This document shows, piece by piece, positions 34,549 through 44,103 of a stretch of DNA of 64,000 nt (positions are counted from its first letter, which is position 1; the number at the start of each line of letters is the position of its first letter). Source of the DNA: Pyrenophora tritici-repentis. Taxonomy: Eukaryota; Ascomycota; Dothideomycetes; Pleosporales; Pleosporaceae. The DNA lies in assembly GCF_003171515.1 (NCBI RefSeq), contig NC_089395.1:372001-436000 (forward strand), given 5' to 3'. The notes under the pieces were generated by a model, which had not been told where the DNA came from, made no database searches, and was given only the letters and a program-made list of their open reading frames with translations. A program made the translations under genes and the position numbers.

Positions 34549-35465
34549 CTACTGCAAATTCACAAACAACCCTCCATCAACCAAAATCTGCGCCCCGTTG
34601 ACATACCCACTCAACGCACTCCCCAGAAAAACCGCCGGCCCCGCAAGATCCTCCGGAACGCCCGTCCTCCCCAGCGGAATCCTGCCCTCCATATATTTTC
34701 TCTTCTCCTCGTTCTCCAAGTCCTTTTCGTTCAGTTGCGTCTTGATGGTGCCCGGTAGTATCGCATTGCATCTGATGCCGTACTTCCCGAGGGCACATGC
34801 GGCAGATTGGACCAGCGATGTTATACCGGCTTTGGTGGGGGGTGTAGTGGGCTTGTTGGGCGCCGCCGACGAGGGCCGAGATGGAGGATATGCCGATTAT
34901 GGAGCCGCCGGGGGGGCGATTGCGTGGTCATTTGGTGGGCGCCGGCTTGGATGGTGTGGAAGGCGCCGGTTAGGTTTGTGGAGAGGGTTTGGGACCAGAG
35001 GTCTGGGGTTATTCTGTGGAGGTGGTTAGATGTGGTAGTTTCAAGTGGTAGGGAGGATACGTACTCTAAAAATTCTTTGAATTCGCAGATTCCTGCGTTG
35101 CTTATTACGACGTCTAGACGTCCCCAGCGTTGGACGGCGGCTGCGACTAATGCCTTGCCGGTCTCCGGGTTGCCTACGTCGCCGGGGACTTGGACTAGTC
35201 TTTTCGTCACGTCTTCTTTGCTGAGGTTCAGTTTTGTCGCGGCTTCTTCGATAAGGGATTGGTATTGCGAGGCAGACTTTTCGTCGTCAAAGTGGTTTAC
35301 TGCGACGTTTGCGCCGTGTTCAAGATAGCCTAGGACAATGGCGCGGCCAATGCCTGTGACGCCGCCTGTGATCATCATCGTCTTGCCAGAAAGCAACTGC
35401 GATGCCTGTGCAGCTGGTGCGGCTACAGTCGGCGTCCAAAGACTGTTCTCACGTGGGCGCGACAT
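34549..35465 (-). CDS. L-rhamnose-1-dehydrogenase-like SDR with two frame breaks
   Basis: The start is the ATG at 35465 (MSRPRENSLWTP); the open frame upstream begins only at a TTG. Exon 1 holds the Rossmann motif GGVTGIGRA and NAGICEFKEFLE; the intron is 35064-35014 (51 nt, GTACGT donor, CTAAC branch). Exon 2 reads TPDLWSQTLSTNLTG, then breaks frame at the G7 run 34910-34916 (C7 on the coding strand) and again at the G6 run 34837-34842. Removing one base from each restores the catalytic SSIS and YTPTK residues and the tail VDGGLFVNLQ, a hallmark of fungal rhamnose dehydrogenases and related sugar SDRs. Stop at 34551-34549; intact length would be about 287 aa. Known reaction of the family: NAD(P)-dependent oxidation of L-rhamnose to the lactone. 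As written the gene cannot encode an active enzyme; assembly error is likely. Confidence 0.75.
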
Positions 35466-35849
35466 GGCTGGATGAGTCTGTATAGAGTGTGGGGTAGATG
35501 GTGAAGGGCGGGGTGGTGTTGAGGTCAAGACGGCAGGAGGAAGAAGGCAAGAACAGATTCAACGCCGCGGAAGCTACGGAGAATGAAGCCATTGTAAGTC
35601 CGTAAAGAAGCCACGATACATATGCCGCTATGCGCAATAGGACTCGGTAGGTGGGATGTAGAGGTAGTGCGCGTTCCTCGGACCTTCTCGGTGCATCGTC
35701 GCCCCGAAGAATCAAGGGTGCGCGTCTGGACTTCCGGCTGACGCACCCCAATTAAACCCTTTGCGCAGTTTTCCGCCCTACGTAGGTAACTAGGTATCCG
35801 CTCGCGTATATACGACAAACCGAAGTGCGCAATACGAGATAGTACCGAT
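35466..35849. other. Divergent promoter region
   Basis: This 384 bp lies between the SDR gene (-) and the Clr5-domain gene (+), which would share it. No other feature is supported. Confidence 0.45.
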
Positions 35850-38083
35850 ATGGTGTATTCCTGGGACGACAAGGAAGCCATTTGCTATCGGCTCTATGTC
35901 GAGGAGCGGAGGAGTCTAGAGGAGGTCATTTGTTACTGGGAGATTCGCGGTTTTACACCCAGGTACGTTGGCATATTGCGCATCTTGCAAGATCGCCCTA
36001 TCGATACCGGGGGCGCGTCATTCAGCATCTTTGCGCCCTGACTCTTGCAACGTACTGACATCAGACCTCCAGCAAACGCGCCTTTCAGACTCAGTTCAAG
36101 GTAGTGGGCGCCAACTGCCCACCTCGAATCTCAGCTGACAGGACGACATAGCGATGGGAGTTTCCCAGCAAGCAGAACCCAGCCTACAAGAATTCCGCCC
36201 TTGTCGCCCGAGTCCGCGCATTATGGGCGTCGAATTATACGCAAAAGGACATGGTCGATACGCTGCAGGCTGAGGGCTTTCAAATCAACGACCGCGAATT
36301 GCTGCGCCTGCGTCTGAGGCTCAAACTGCTGCTTCGTGAGTGCGGGACAAGAGCTAAGAGGACAGATGGACGGGTAAAGAAGACAAAGCCAAAGAAAAAG
36401 GCAAAGGTCATGCCTGGTAAAGGCATCGTCAACCAGATAGGGAATGCGATACTGGCCGACTCTTCGAGCGAGGACGGGAGCGACGATGACGACGAGAACG
36501 ACGAGGAGCCCGAGGCCACGCGACCACAAGATCCTGATCAGTCCGTCGAAGAAGCGCGACCCATAATCCCCGAACCCGATACCGTCGGCCTGAGTCCTGA
36601 AGAAGTGCTGCGAAAGCAACTCCGCCAGCAGCAACTTCAAGCCGAGAGCGACGAGAAGTGGCGCACACGGAAGCGGCGACGTAGAACGCGCGGATGGGCT
36701 GGGCTTCCAGCAGATGCGCCTGGCGAGCCACCCCGATTTCCGTCCGAGACTACTATCGACGAAGCCAAGGCCTATCTTGAGCTGGACAATAACATGTATC
36801 GCCAACTGAGAGAGCGCTTCTCCGACATTTGCAGGGAGCAGGATGTGGCCAAGAAGACTCTTGCGGGCCCAGAGAAGTGGGCGCTCATTGTACAACAGCT
36901 CATTCGGGAGAATGTACATTTGACCACCATGTTCCAAGAGGAGCCCGAGGCGATGCAAACCTATGATGCGCTATTTCGACCGAGAAGTCAGAGAGCGCTG
37001 GCTTTGGATGTCATCTGCATGGATGTCACGAAGCGCTTGCGGACGATGGATACACGCATGTCGCTTGCTGACGCGAAGAACCTACTTGGTCTCAACCCAG
37101 AACAGACACGTCAAGTACGAAGCGTATTTGCGGAGAAACTCAAGGCCGTCCACTTTACCAACAAGCACGAGGCGGGCAAGGTACAGTGGGCAGAGCTGAA
37201 GCAGGCTTGGATCAACGATTCCGAGTACCTGATCAAAGCACTCGCGGATGGGGAAGAGCATCCAGACTATGCGCAAAAGCTAAAGGCTTTAGATGTCATG
37301 GCACGTGATGTGATCAAGAGGCAACAGCAGGAGAAAACTTCGAAGAATCCAAACAAGAAGAAGCAGATTCACCAAGGACCCGGACCTGGACCTGCACCGC
37401 CAATCGTAGCTCCACATCCAACGATCCTAAAGCTCCGACATACAAAAGGTGCTACCAGAGAAGGTATACCACAAAATACATTTACGGCTCCAGAACCAGC
37501 TCCACATACCGACCTCCAAATCGACCCGTCCCTCCTACTAGCCGCAAGCGACGCCGCCATACACCCCCTATCCGACTACCAAGACCACCACTACCAAGAC
37601 CACCACTACCAAGACCACCACTACCAAGACCACCACTACCGCGCAGCGCAGCCCGCCCCATACTCCTCCGCCCAACCCATTGTCCCCCAGCAGCAACAAC
37701 AACAATACCACCCCTCGCTAGGCACCGCCGTCCTCCCCCTCCCCATTTACCTCCGCCTCCACCCCCACTCCTCGATCCTCTTCCCCGTAAAAACCGTCTG
37801 GCTCTCCCTCCTGCACACGCCGTCCGTCGTCGAACTGCGCAGCCTGGTTACCCGCGAACACCCCGGTACCCACATCCATAAGCTCGAGGGCCTTATTCAA
37901 TATCGCGGCGTTGGCAAGGATAAAGACGTCTATGTCAAGGTTACCGATGATGAGGAGTTGTGTGCGTATTTGAGGCATGTAGTGGGTGAGGAGGGGGGCG
38001 GTGAGGTTGGAGGGAAACCGACGTTTGTGGCGTTGTTGGCGCCTGGTGGTGGTGGGAGTGGCGAGTTTTGTGGAGGGGGTTAG
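35850..38083 (+). CDS. Clr5-domain protein with PB1-like C-terminus, 690 aa
   Basis: Three exons: 35850-35962, 36073-36100 (only 28 nt) and 36152-38083. Intron 1 (110 nt) and intron 2 (51 nt, GCTGAC branch) rebuild the Clr5 domain: WDDKEAICYRLYVEERRSLE, then KRAFQTQFKRWEFPSKQNP, a helical DNA-binding-like module at the N-terminus of many fungal proteins. Next come a second helical segment (NYTQKDMVDTLQAEGF), a basic then acidic nuclear-looking region, and a helical core (about 200-390). A HYQDH repeat and Gln tract follow. The last 110 residues (ILFPVKTVWLSLLHTP, VYVKVTDDEELCAYLRHV) resemble a PB1/ubiquitin-like fold with an acidic D-D-E-E loop. Probably a nuclear regulatory protein; the target is unknown. 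An annotation starting at 36251 would miss the Clr5 domain. Confidence 0.78.
37577..37636 (+). repeat. 15-bp coding tandem repeat, 4 copies
   Basis: Four identical copies of TACCAAGACCACCAC encode Y-Q-D-H-H repeats in the disordered linker of the Clr5-domain protein. The identity of the copies suggests recent expansion. Confidence 0.9.
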
Positions 38084-38699
38084 GTGGGAGGGGGGGGTGA
38101 GATGAGATGGATTCGCAGTCAGGGTCCCGGTCGGTAGGAGTGGGGGTGGGAGTTGTAGAGTGTATGCGCCAGATGTGGTTTTCGGTGGGTTTCGACCTAC
38201 CGCATTTACCTTTCCTGTTCGCCGCGAAAGCGGCAGCGCTGCATTCCAACACATATATTCATGACGATATGCAAGTATTCTTCCAGATAGCTGGGAATTG
38301 GATATTCTTGCATCGAAAATGTTTGTTGATGATAGGTTTTCTTGCATCTAGATCCCCCCCAAAGAGCTAATGTTGGTGACATTAATGCCTGATCCAACGT
38401 ATCTTGGGATGCCCCTGTCACAACCACGATTATCCAATCTCACTATAAAAATCTCATCTTGATCCGCTACTTGGGTATATATGCGCGTTGTTTGCCAAAA
38501 AAGAACATTCTTTCTTTTCGTTGTCGCTGTGTCACTCTTTTCCATTGTTCTTGTGTGTTGGTAATTCTAATCTTAACGTTTTGTTTGCGCACAACAACGA
38601 CTACCACACCACATTCACCCGTCCAACGATTCCAACACCACCCAGTCTCTCGTTTATCAAAGTTGGAGTACACAATGTTATCAAACCCCCACACCCAAC
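38084..38699. other. Intergenic stretch
   Basis: This 0.6 kb lies between two plus-strand genes. An A/C-rich leader precedes 38700. Open frames starting near 38459 and 38488 overlap the next gene in other frames and look like leader sequence. Confidence 0.4.
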
Positions 38700-39417
38700 A
38701 TGCCAAAACCTGGCCTTGCGTCAACATATCGACAGCACCAACGACACCAACTTTCTCAGCACTGGACTGGGGAGTCGAACCACAAAAACAGCAGAAACAC
38801 CATAACCCCCGGGTATACCCCCACGAAAACTGCGAAAACGGTGATAGAACCACTAGTACACGAAAACCAGATATCCAGCCAACAACAACACCACCAGTAC
38901 CTTAACAAGCCCGTCGAAGTCACAGGAGAACCACCCCCAACCCAGCAAACCAAAACCCGCAAACGCTCCCTAGCCATCTCCCTCCCCCTCCCCCTCCCCG
39001 CTTCCCTCGCCCAACCTCTCTTATCACCCACATCATCCAGCTCCAGCCCCACAAGCCCTTACCACACGCAGGCCCTCAAGATGCTCGCTCATGTCCAGCA
39101 GCGCCAGCAGCGCATCTACCAGGATATACGTAACCCACGGCCGGGGAATTTACCTCAGTTGGGCAAGTATGGGTGGAAGAATTTGGAGAGGATGGTTGTG
39201 GGGTTTCCGGGGGTTTGGGAGTGGTTGGGTGGTGTGGTTGAGTTTGGGGAAGGGGAGGGGGAAGGGGAGGAAGGAGATGGTGAAGATGAAGAGGGCGGAG
39301 AGTCCGATAAGGGGGGGTAAACGCGAGGCAGAAGATGCGGAGGAAGAAGAAGAAGAGGGAGAGGGAGATGGTGAGGGGGAAGAGGCGGAGAAGGGGAATA
39401 CATGGGATTTCGAATAA
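38700..39417 (+). CDS. Acidic-tailed hypothetical protein with a frame break at a G7 run
   Basis: The main frame from the ATG at 38700 has a Gln/His/Pro-rich disordered start and a basic KTRKRSLAISLPLPLP. A conserved-looking helical stretch follows (YHTQALKMLAHVQQRQQRI, NLPQLGKYGWKNLERMVVGF), then a Gly/Glu tract, ending at a TAA within 39311-39320. Just before the stop is a run of seven G (39311-39317). With one G fewer the frame continues as KREAEDAEEEEEEGEGDG and ends NTWDFE at 39417, extending the acidic tract naturally. The intact protein would be about 238 aa. The N-terminal 60 residues could belong to another frame. No family recognised. The break may be a sequencing artefact like those at 10.4 and 34.8 kb. 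Confidence 0.42.
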
Positions 39418-40037
39418 TGGTAATGTTAATGGTAATAATGACGGTGGTAGACGGCGTAATAAAAAAATTGATAAGAGACAATATAGATTAGAACTCCGGA
39501 TAAGGATAGAATATTTGAATTTTGAGTGTCTACAATCACATTGGACTTATCCATCGGCACTTTGTAGACATTCTGCTGTCCAGGTAGCACAGCTCTTGGA
39601 ATCATTTTTGGGGAGTGGGTTGAGTGATGTTATTGTAGATATGAAATGATGGTTTTTATGTGATCCAATGTTGTTGTATGGAATTGATTTTACTTTTCTG
39701 TGGTTGCCCATATGTATCTGGTGTATAAGCTGCGATGTTGAAGTCTTTAGCTATAGTAGTCTGGGAGTGGTGGCTTGGGTGGTTGGTTTTCATGTCTGTG
39801 ATTGTGTTGTGGTATGAACTTACGTGTTGATTGTGATTACAGCACGTAGTCTTTTCAGTCGCGCTTCTCACGTTTCGATATCAAAGGCACAATCTTGTCG
39901 TCAAAGAAAGATACAAATTTTTTCTAGTAGTAATTTTGTCGTCTACCGGTTTGATTACAAAACCCCACCCCGCGATGAGGAGAATCAAGTCGAAAAGCTG
40001 AGGTCGGTAGATGTTCGTCAAATCGTCCGATTGATTG
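39418..40037. other. Flank of the transposon, no gene seen
   Basis: This 0.6 kb AT-rich stretch lies between the acidic-tailed gene and the left end of the pogo-class element. No feature is supported. Confidence 0.45.
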
Positions 40038-40088
40038 ACGTGTCCGTGCGCGTGATGCGCGGATTCGCGTGATGCGCGGGGAACACCA
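40038..40088 (+). repeat. Left terminal inverted repeat of the pogo-class element
   Basis: This repeat begins ACGTGTCCGTGCGCG and is identical, on the opposite strand, to 42094-42144. It carries two GCGTGATGCGCGG motifs. The match stops at the base after ACACCA. Confidence 0.95.
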
Positions 40089-40189
40089 TATCCACTACTT
40101 CAAAAATGAAGCTATTAAGCCACGTATATAAGCTGTTATTATACGAATTTATAGAGGGGGAGTAATTAGATGCTTGCGATCAACTTGTA

Positions 40190-42046
40190 CTATCTATATT
40201 TTGATGGGAGGTTGACGTTGCGGCCACGTGATGTGAGCTTTGATGGAGGAGCTGGAGGCTCTTCTTGAACTTGAGCACCAGCGCGAGCAGCCTCAACGCG
40301 TTTTTGACGCTTGTTGTTCGATGAGGTAGCTGCTGAAGCTCTCCTCTTTCCCTTTTGGGGTAGTTGTATAGCTTTAGCAGCGTCTCTCTCCTCCTTCTGG
40401 CGCGCGCGTTCAGCTGCTTTCTCAGCTCGCTCAAGCTCCCTCATCTCCTTGAGTCTCTGCCTCTCCACACGCCTCTCCTCGAGCTCATCTTGACGCTGCA
40501 GTCGAGCCTCCTCGCGCTGCTTCTTGGACCGTGCTTTTTGGAGTTTCTCCTCCGTCTCATCTCGCTCCCGTACTGCTTCTCTAGCTCGAGCCTCACGCAG
40601 CTTGCGAGGAGACCAGAAGACAGAGCCACCGTGATACTCCTGGCGCTGTTGAAGGTCAAGAGCTTTGCCCTTCTTCCTGTGCTTCTTTTTATGTTGAAGA
40701 GCCTCCTTTAAGCCCTCGTTCTCATGCTTTAAAAGCTCATACTGCACAGAGAGATGGTGAACGCTTGAGCGCAGCTTTCTTGCCTCATACTGATGGCTAT
40801 CATTAACAGCAGCTCGTACTAGCCGATCGAGCTTTCTCCAGTCATGATCAGAGAGCCCTGACGATGAGCTTCTCTCAGCTTCTGGCGTGCTAGCAAATCT
40901 ACGAAGGATAACGTTGGCATCCATCGGCCAGATCCCAGTGGCTTCGAAGGCCTTCAATATGAGGCTCTCTGTGAAGGAGGATATCCAGGCGCTCCAGAAG
41001 AGCGGGAAGAAGTCCCCTTTCTTGATTGGAATAAGGCCTTGAGCCTTATGGAGATGGTTAGTGAGCTCGTTAGAGTAGGCTTGAGAGAGTGGCTTGAACA
41101 GCACTACATCTAGCGGCTGGAGCGTATGGGTCGAATGGGGAGGAAGGATCATGAGGAGGATCCTATGGCGATCGCAGTACTTAATAAACTCCATCGTGAG
41201 GTGAGATCCATGGCCATCAAGGATGAGCAATCTCCATCTACCTGATCGTTGCTTTGTAGAGCGATCAAACACCTGCTCCAGCCAAGCTAGGCCTACGTTA
41301 TCATTTGACCAGCCTGTTGGAGATGATGAGACAAAGACCTCATGTTCTCCTGCCTTGATATCTTCTACCCAACTCGATCGTATAGCTCCATTTTTAGCTG
41401 CGTAGATAAGGGCTGGAGGCAGCGAGCTCCCATCAGCGCAGCAGCAGGCCAGGACTGTCAGAAACTCGCGTGATCCATCCTGGAGAGATGCTCGAACCTC
41501 CTTCTTCTCCCATTGACGCCTGCTGAATATCCTCTTACTTCTGCCTATCAAGCCAATTAAGAAGCCCTTCTCATCCATATTGTATATATCTCGAGCCTCT
41601 AGGTGATATTCGGTGATCTTTCGATGCAGCAGCTCGAAGTAGAGTCTATACTTTGACTCAGAATCAGCCAGGTGGCGCGTACGATCCATGGCGCTGGTCC
41701 ACTTTGAGATGAGATGGATCTCGTGTCGGTTGATGAAGCGAGTAACCCAGCTCTCGCTGAGCTGCTGATGGGCTACTTCTGATGAGAAATTCCTGATCAT
41801 CTCTCGTGTAGGAGGAATGCCTCGCTTTGTGAGCTTTTCGATATATCTCACAAGCTCTAGCTCTTGTTGTGGGTTGAGTTTCTGCTGGTTGAAGTTCTTG
41901 TCTCTTTCTGAGCTTGTCTGGCCCTGGTGCCTTCGGGTCAACGTAGATCTCACAACACCATGCTTAGCAGCAATTTTAGTATACGAGAACTGTTCTCCTG
42001 GCTCTAGATTTTCAATATCTTCAATCGCAGCTTGAATTGGGTCCAT
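40190..42046 (-). CDS. Pogo/Fot1-class transposase, 618 aa
   Basis: Intact single exon. Order: a Psq-type helix-turn-helix (SYTKIAAKHGVVRSTLTRRH, residues 21-40); a CENP-B-type helix-turn-helix (about 55-115, ending SESWVTRFINRH); then a DDE_1 catalytic domain. The three acidic residues fit D158 (NMDEKG), D277 (ILDGHGSH) and D313 (QPLDVVLF), with 35 residues between the second and third, the DD35D spacing of Fot1/pogo elements. A Lys/Arg/Glu-rich coiled tail (about 440-600) follows. It acts in the nucleus by cut-and-paste, binding the inverted repeats listed separately. No stop codons or frame breaks, so it may be active or a source for related non-autonomous copies. Confidence 0.93.
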   Translation of the reverse strand: MDPIQAAIEDIENLEPGEQFSYTKIAAKHGVVRSTLTRRHQGQTSSERDKNFNQQKLNPQQELELVRYIEKLTKRGIPPTREMIRNFSSEVAHQQLSESWVTRFINRHEIHLISKWTSAMDRTRHLADSESKYRLYFELLHRKITEYHLEARDIYNMDEKGFLIGLIGRSKRIFSRRQWEKKEVRASLQDGSREFLTVLACCCADGSSLPPALIYAAKNGAIRSSWVEDIKAGEHEVFVSSSPTGWSNDNVGLAWLEQVFDRSTKQRSGRWRLLILDGHGSHLTMEFIKYCDRHRILLMILPPHSTHTLQPLDVVLFKPLSQAYSNELTNHLHKAQGLIPIKKGDFFPLFWSAWISSFTESLILKAFEATGIWPMDANVILRRFASTPEAERSSSSGLSDHDWRKLDRLVRAAVNDSHQYEARKLRSSVHHLSVQYELLKHENEGLKEALQHKKKHRKKGKALDLQQRQEYHGGSVFWSPRKLREARAREAVRERDETEEKLQKARSKKQREEARLQRQDELEERRVERQRLKEMRELERAEKAAERARQKEERDAAKAIQLPQKGKRRASAATSSNNKRQKRVEAARAGAQVQEEPPAPPSKLTSRGRNVNLPSKYR

Positions 42047-42093
42047 ATTGGTGGAGTTAACGTGTGTTGAAGGTGAAGGGGTTTGACGTGTTT

Positions 42094-42144
42094 TGGTGTT
42101 CCCCGCGCATCACGCGAATCCGCGCATCACGCGCACGGACACGT
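42094..42144 (-). repeat. Right terminal inverted repeat of the pogo-class element
   Basis: Reverse complement of 40038-40088 with no mismatch; it ends CGGACACGT and is followed by TA. Confidence 0.95.
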
Positions 42145-42279
42145 TATTCTTCCGTTTCTCCCCGCAAGACCCCTAGATCCCAACACACGCTTGACAATCG
42201 ATAGTCTAGTCGCGTGCTCCGTCTATGTGATAAGATGGCATGCTCTCTGGGGAATCAAGAAAGTCCTCCACTGAGACGT

Positions 42280-42785
42280 TTAAGTAGAGCCATGCTTAAT
42301 GCACATGCCGTAGCCTTGATCATTACATGTTCGCCCACCATCATAACCTGTGCAAGTAGCACGGTTGGAGATGGGGTTCAGACCATCGCGGTATGGAATG
42401 TTCATGCGACGATAGGGGAACGCTGGGTTCTGGCAAGCTCCCCAACCATCGGGCCCACCGTTCCATGGGAAGACGGGAATGCACTACTTCTAGTTAGAAT
42501 GGGTCGATAGGTTTGATTTTCAAGAAAGCACTTACGCAGAGCGAAACGCCATTGTTGTCTTGACACCAGTTGGGCCTCGCTCCGATATAATCACCAGCTA
42601 CCCAGGCACAGCACCATTCGGCTGCAACAATGTTAATAAATGGTATATAAAGGGGCAGCTTTACTAAACGTGCCTTCAATCTGTCACGACTGGGCGATAA
42701 TTACTTCTGGCATAGGGGCGTATTGAGGTATCGCCTGCACAGAAGCGAGCAGTGCGGCAAATGCGGAGATGGCGTTAAGTCTCAT
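42280..42785 (-). pseudogene. Small secreted Cys-rich protein, paralogue A, with internal TGA
   Basis: Exon 1 (42785-42674) encodes a signal peptide (MRLNAISAFAALLASVQA) but has a TGA at codon 34. Intron 1 (42673-42622, 52 nt) has a GC donor (AAG-GCACGT). Exon 2 (42621-42536) reads EWCCAW and PNWC. Intron 2 (42535-42484, 52 nt, CTAAC branch) is normal. Exon 3 (42483-42280) ends MCIKHGST. Both splice phases (1 and 0) equal those of paralogues B and C, and the first intron has the same length as in C, which is why I accept the GC donor. About nine cysteines are present. Only the TGA breaks the frame; TGA could derive from CGA by one C-to-T change. A TATAAAA lies at 42887-42881. The stop could also mean my first exon end is wrong. 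Confidence 0.6.
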
Positions 42786-42880
42786 GTTGATGGACAGATA
42801 TAGACGAGGTAGTAAGTGTGAAGTTGTGCTGGAGTGACTTGAGTGTAAGATGCGCAAGAGATTTCGGGGTATAAGCACTC

Positions 42881-42887
42881 TTTTATA
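42881..42887 (-). promoter_or_regulatory. TATA box candidate of secreted-protein paralogue A
   Basis: TATAAAA on the minus strand, about 96 bp before the ATG at 42785, a normal distance for a fungal TATA promoter. Confidence 0.4.
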
Positions 42888-43377
42888 TGTGCAACCCCCA
42901 GGGAATGGATTTCTTTCGTGCGCGCAGGGTTTTCCATTTGTTCCATAGTACCACGGTAAATATTCTTGGTGTACCAGTTCAAAGAAAAGGCGAAGGCGTG
43001 CAATCTGGATAGGGGTCGGTTGTAGCGGTAATAGATTTTCAAATGTAGAAGTGGGGATTCCAGGGCGCCTCTGGAGACTACATCTTCGACAGTACCATAC
43101 TGAAGAATTGTGGACTCCTTGATTATGTGACAGATGTATCGAGCTTTCCGACTTTGCTATCCTCGCCGTATCGTAGTCATGTCCCACTGAGCGAAAGAGC
43201 GGATATCCTGTTTGCTAAAAGATCGCATTTACGAGGTGTACGAGAGGATGGGAATATGCAGGCACTTATGTGACAGTATAAATTTGAGATAGTAACTCCG
43301 GTAGTTCATCTGTATAATGGCTCACCCAGTTGGCCTCGCACATAGCTCCAGATGGTGTCCCCCGTGAGAATGATTGA

Positions 43378-43805
43378 TTAGAGGTTTCTAGAGCAAATAG
43401 TAGCACCCAACTCACCCCCGCTATTGCAGTCAGAAACGTAAGCCTGCTGTGTTCTCACATACGGGACTACCTTGCGAGGAACGGCGAACGGATCAGCACA
43501 AGGACCATCTCCTTTCCAAACAGACTACAATTTATCAGACAGTTTCAATAAGTACAACTGTAGTAATAATCACACAGTACATATTGCCTCCATTTTCCTC
43601 GCACCAGCCAGATTTCGCGCCCCGATAGCCTTGACTTGACACACCAGTGCATACAAGTATTGCAGTCCGGAGAGCACTCACTGTACATGTTAATAGGTGT
43701 TGTTTAGAGGGGCGGGTGTACTAAACCTCCATTGCCACTTTAGGCCAAGACATGCTCGGACGCGAACAGCACAGTAAATACTGCGGAGACGATAGTAAAC
43801 TTCAT
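43378..43805 (-). pseudogene. Small secreted Cys-rich protein, paralogue B, with internal TAA
   Basis: Exons 43805-43727, 43680-43574 and 43524-43378 with introns of 46 and 49 nt keep one frame of 111 codons except for a TAA at codon 22, right after the signal peptide (MKFTIVSAVFTVLFASEHVLA). Exon 2 has SGWCEENGGNMYC and exon 3 has CADPFAVPR and VSDC, matching paralogue C (NWC, MYC, CPQAFNVPR, VSDC). CAA to TAA is a C-to-T change in a CpA context, the preferred target of repeat-induced point mutation, but that is inference. With the stop the copy can make only a signal peptide. Its upstream 300 bp also resembles that of C. Confidence 0.65.
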
Positions 43806-44103
43806 CTTAATAAATAGACGGAGACGAGTTGAATAGCTGCGTTGTGGTGAAGTAGTTATTAGCTGTGGAGAGATAAATCCAAGCCACGCAGGAGGCGCAA
43901 GCCGTCTCTTAAAGTCACCATCAAAGTAAGCAGAACAGCGGTCACCATATTTTGCTGGGCGCCCAGGGTAAAAGTGCCTCCTTTACGCCGAGATACGAAC
44001 ACAAACATAGCGCCGCTTTTACATGATATGAGAAGAGATGATGTGAAACAGCCTCGGACATAGCTCTAGAGTATGCTCTCCATGAGTATATTTGATTAGG
44101 AAC

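Larger units (their letters stand above)
40038..42144 (-). mobile_element. Pogo/Fot1-class DNA transposon with perfect 51-bp inverted repeats
   Basis: The element is 2107 bp and ends in inverted repeats 40038-40088 and 42094-42144 that match at all 51 positions. Each repeat contains two copies of the 13-mer GCGTGATGCGCGG separated by ATTC, a likely pair of transposase-binding sites. One uninterrupted transposase frame fills the interior. Members of this class normally duplicate a TA target. The right flank reads TA (42145-42146) but the left flank reads TG (40036-40037), so one flank has mutated, the boundary is off, or the copy is recombinant. Perfect repeats and an intact frame suggest recent arrival, without mutation by repeat-induced point mutation. 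Confidence 0.9.

Noticed and set aside
36221..36958. 245-aa minus-strand open frame
   Set aside because: It is antisense to the Clr5-domain gene, and the Leu-rich runs come from reading Lys/Glu/Asp codons backwards.
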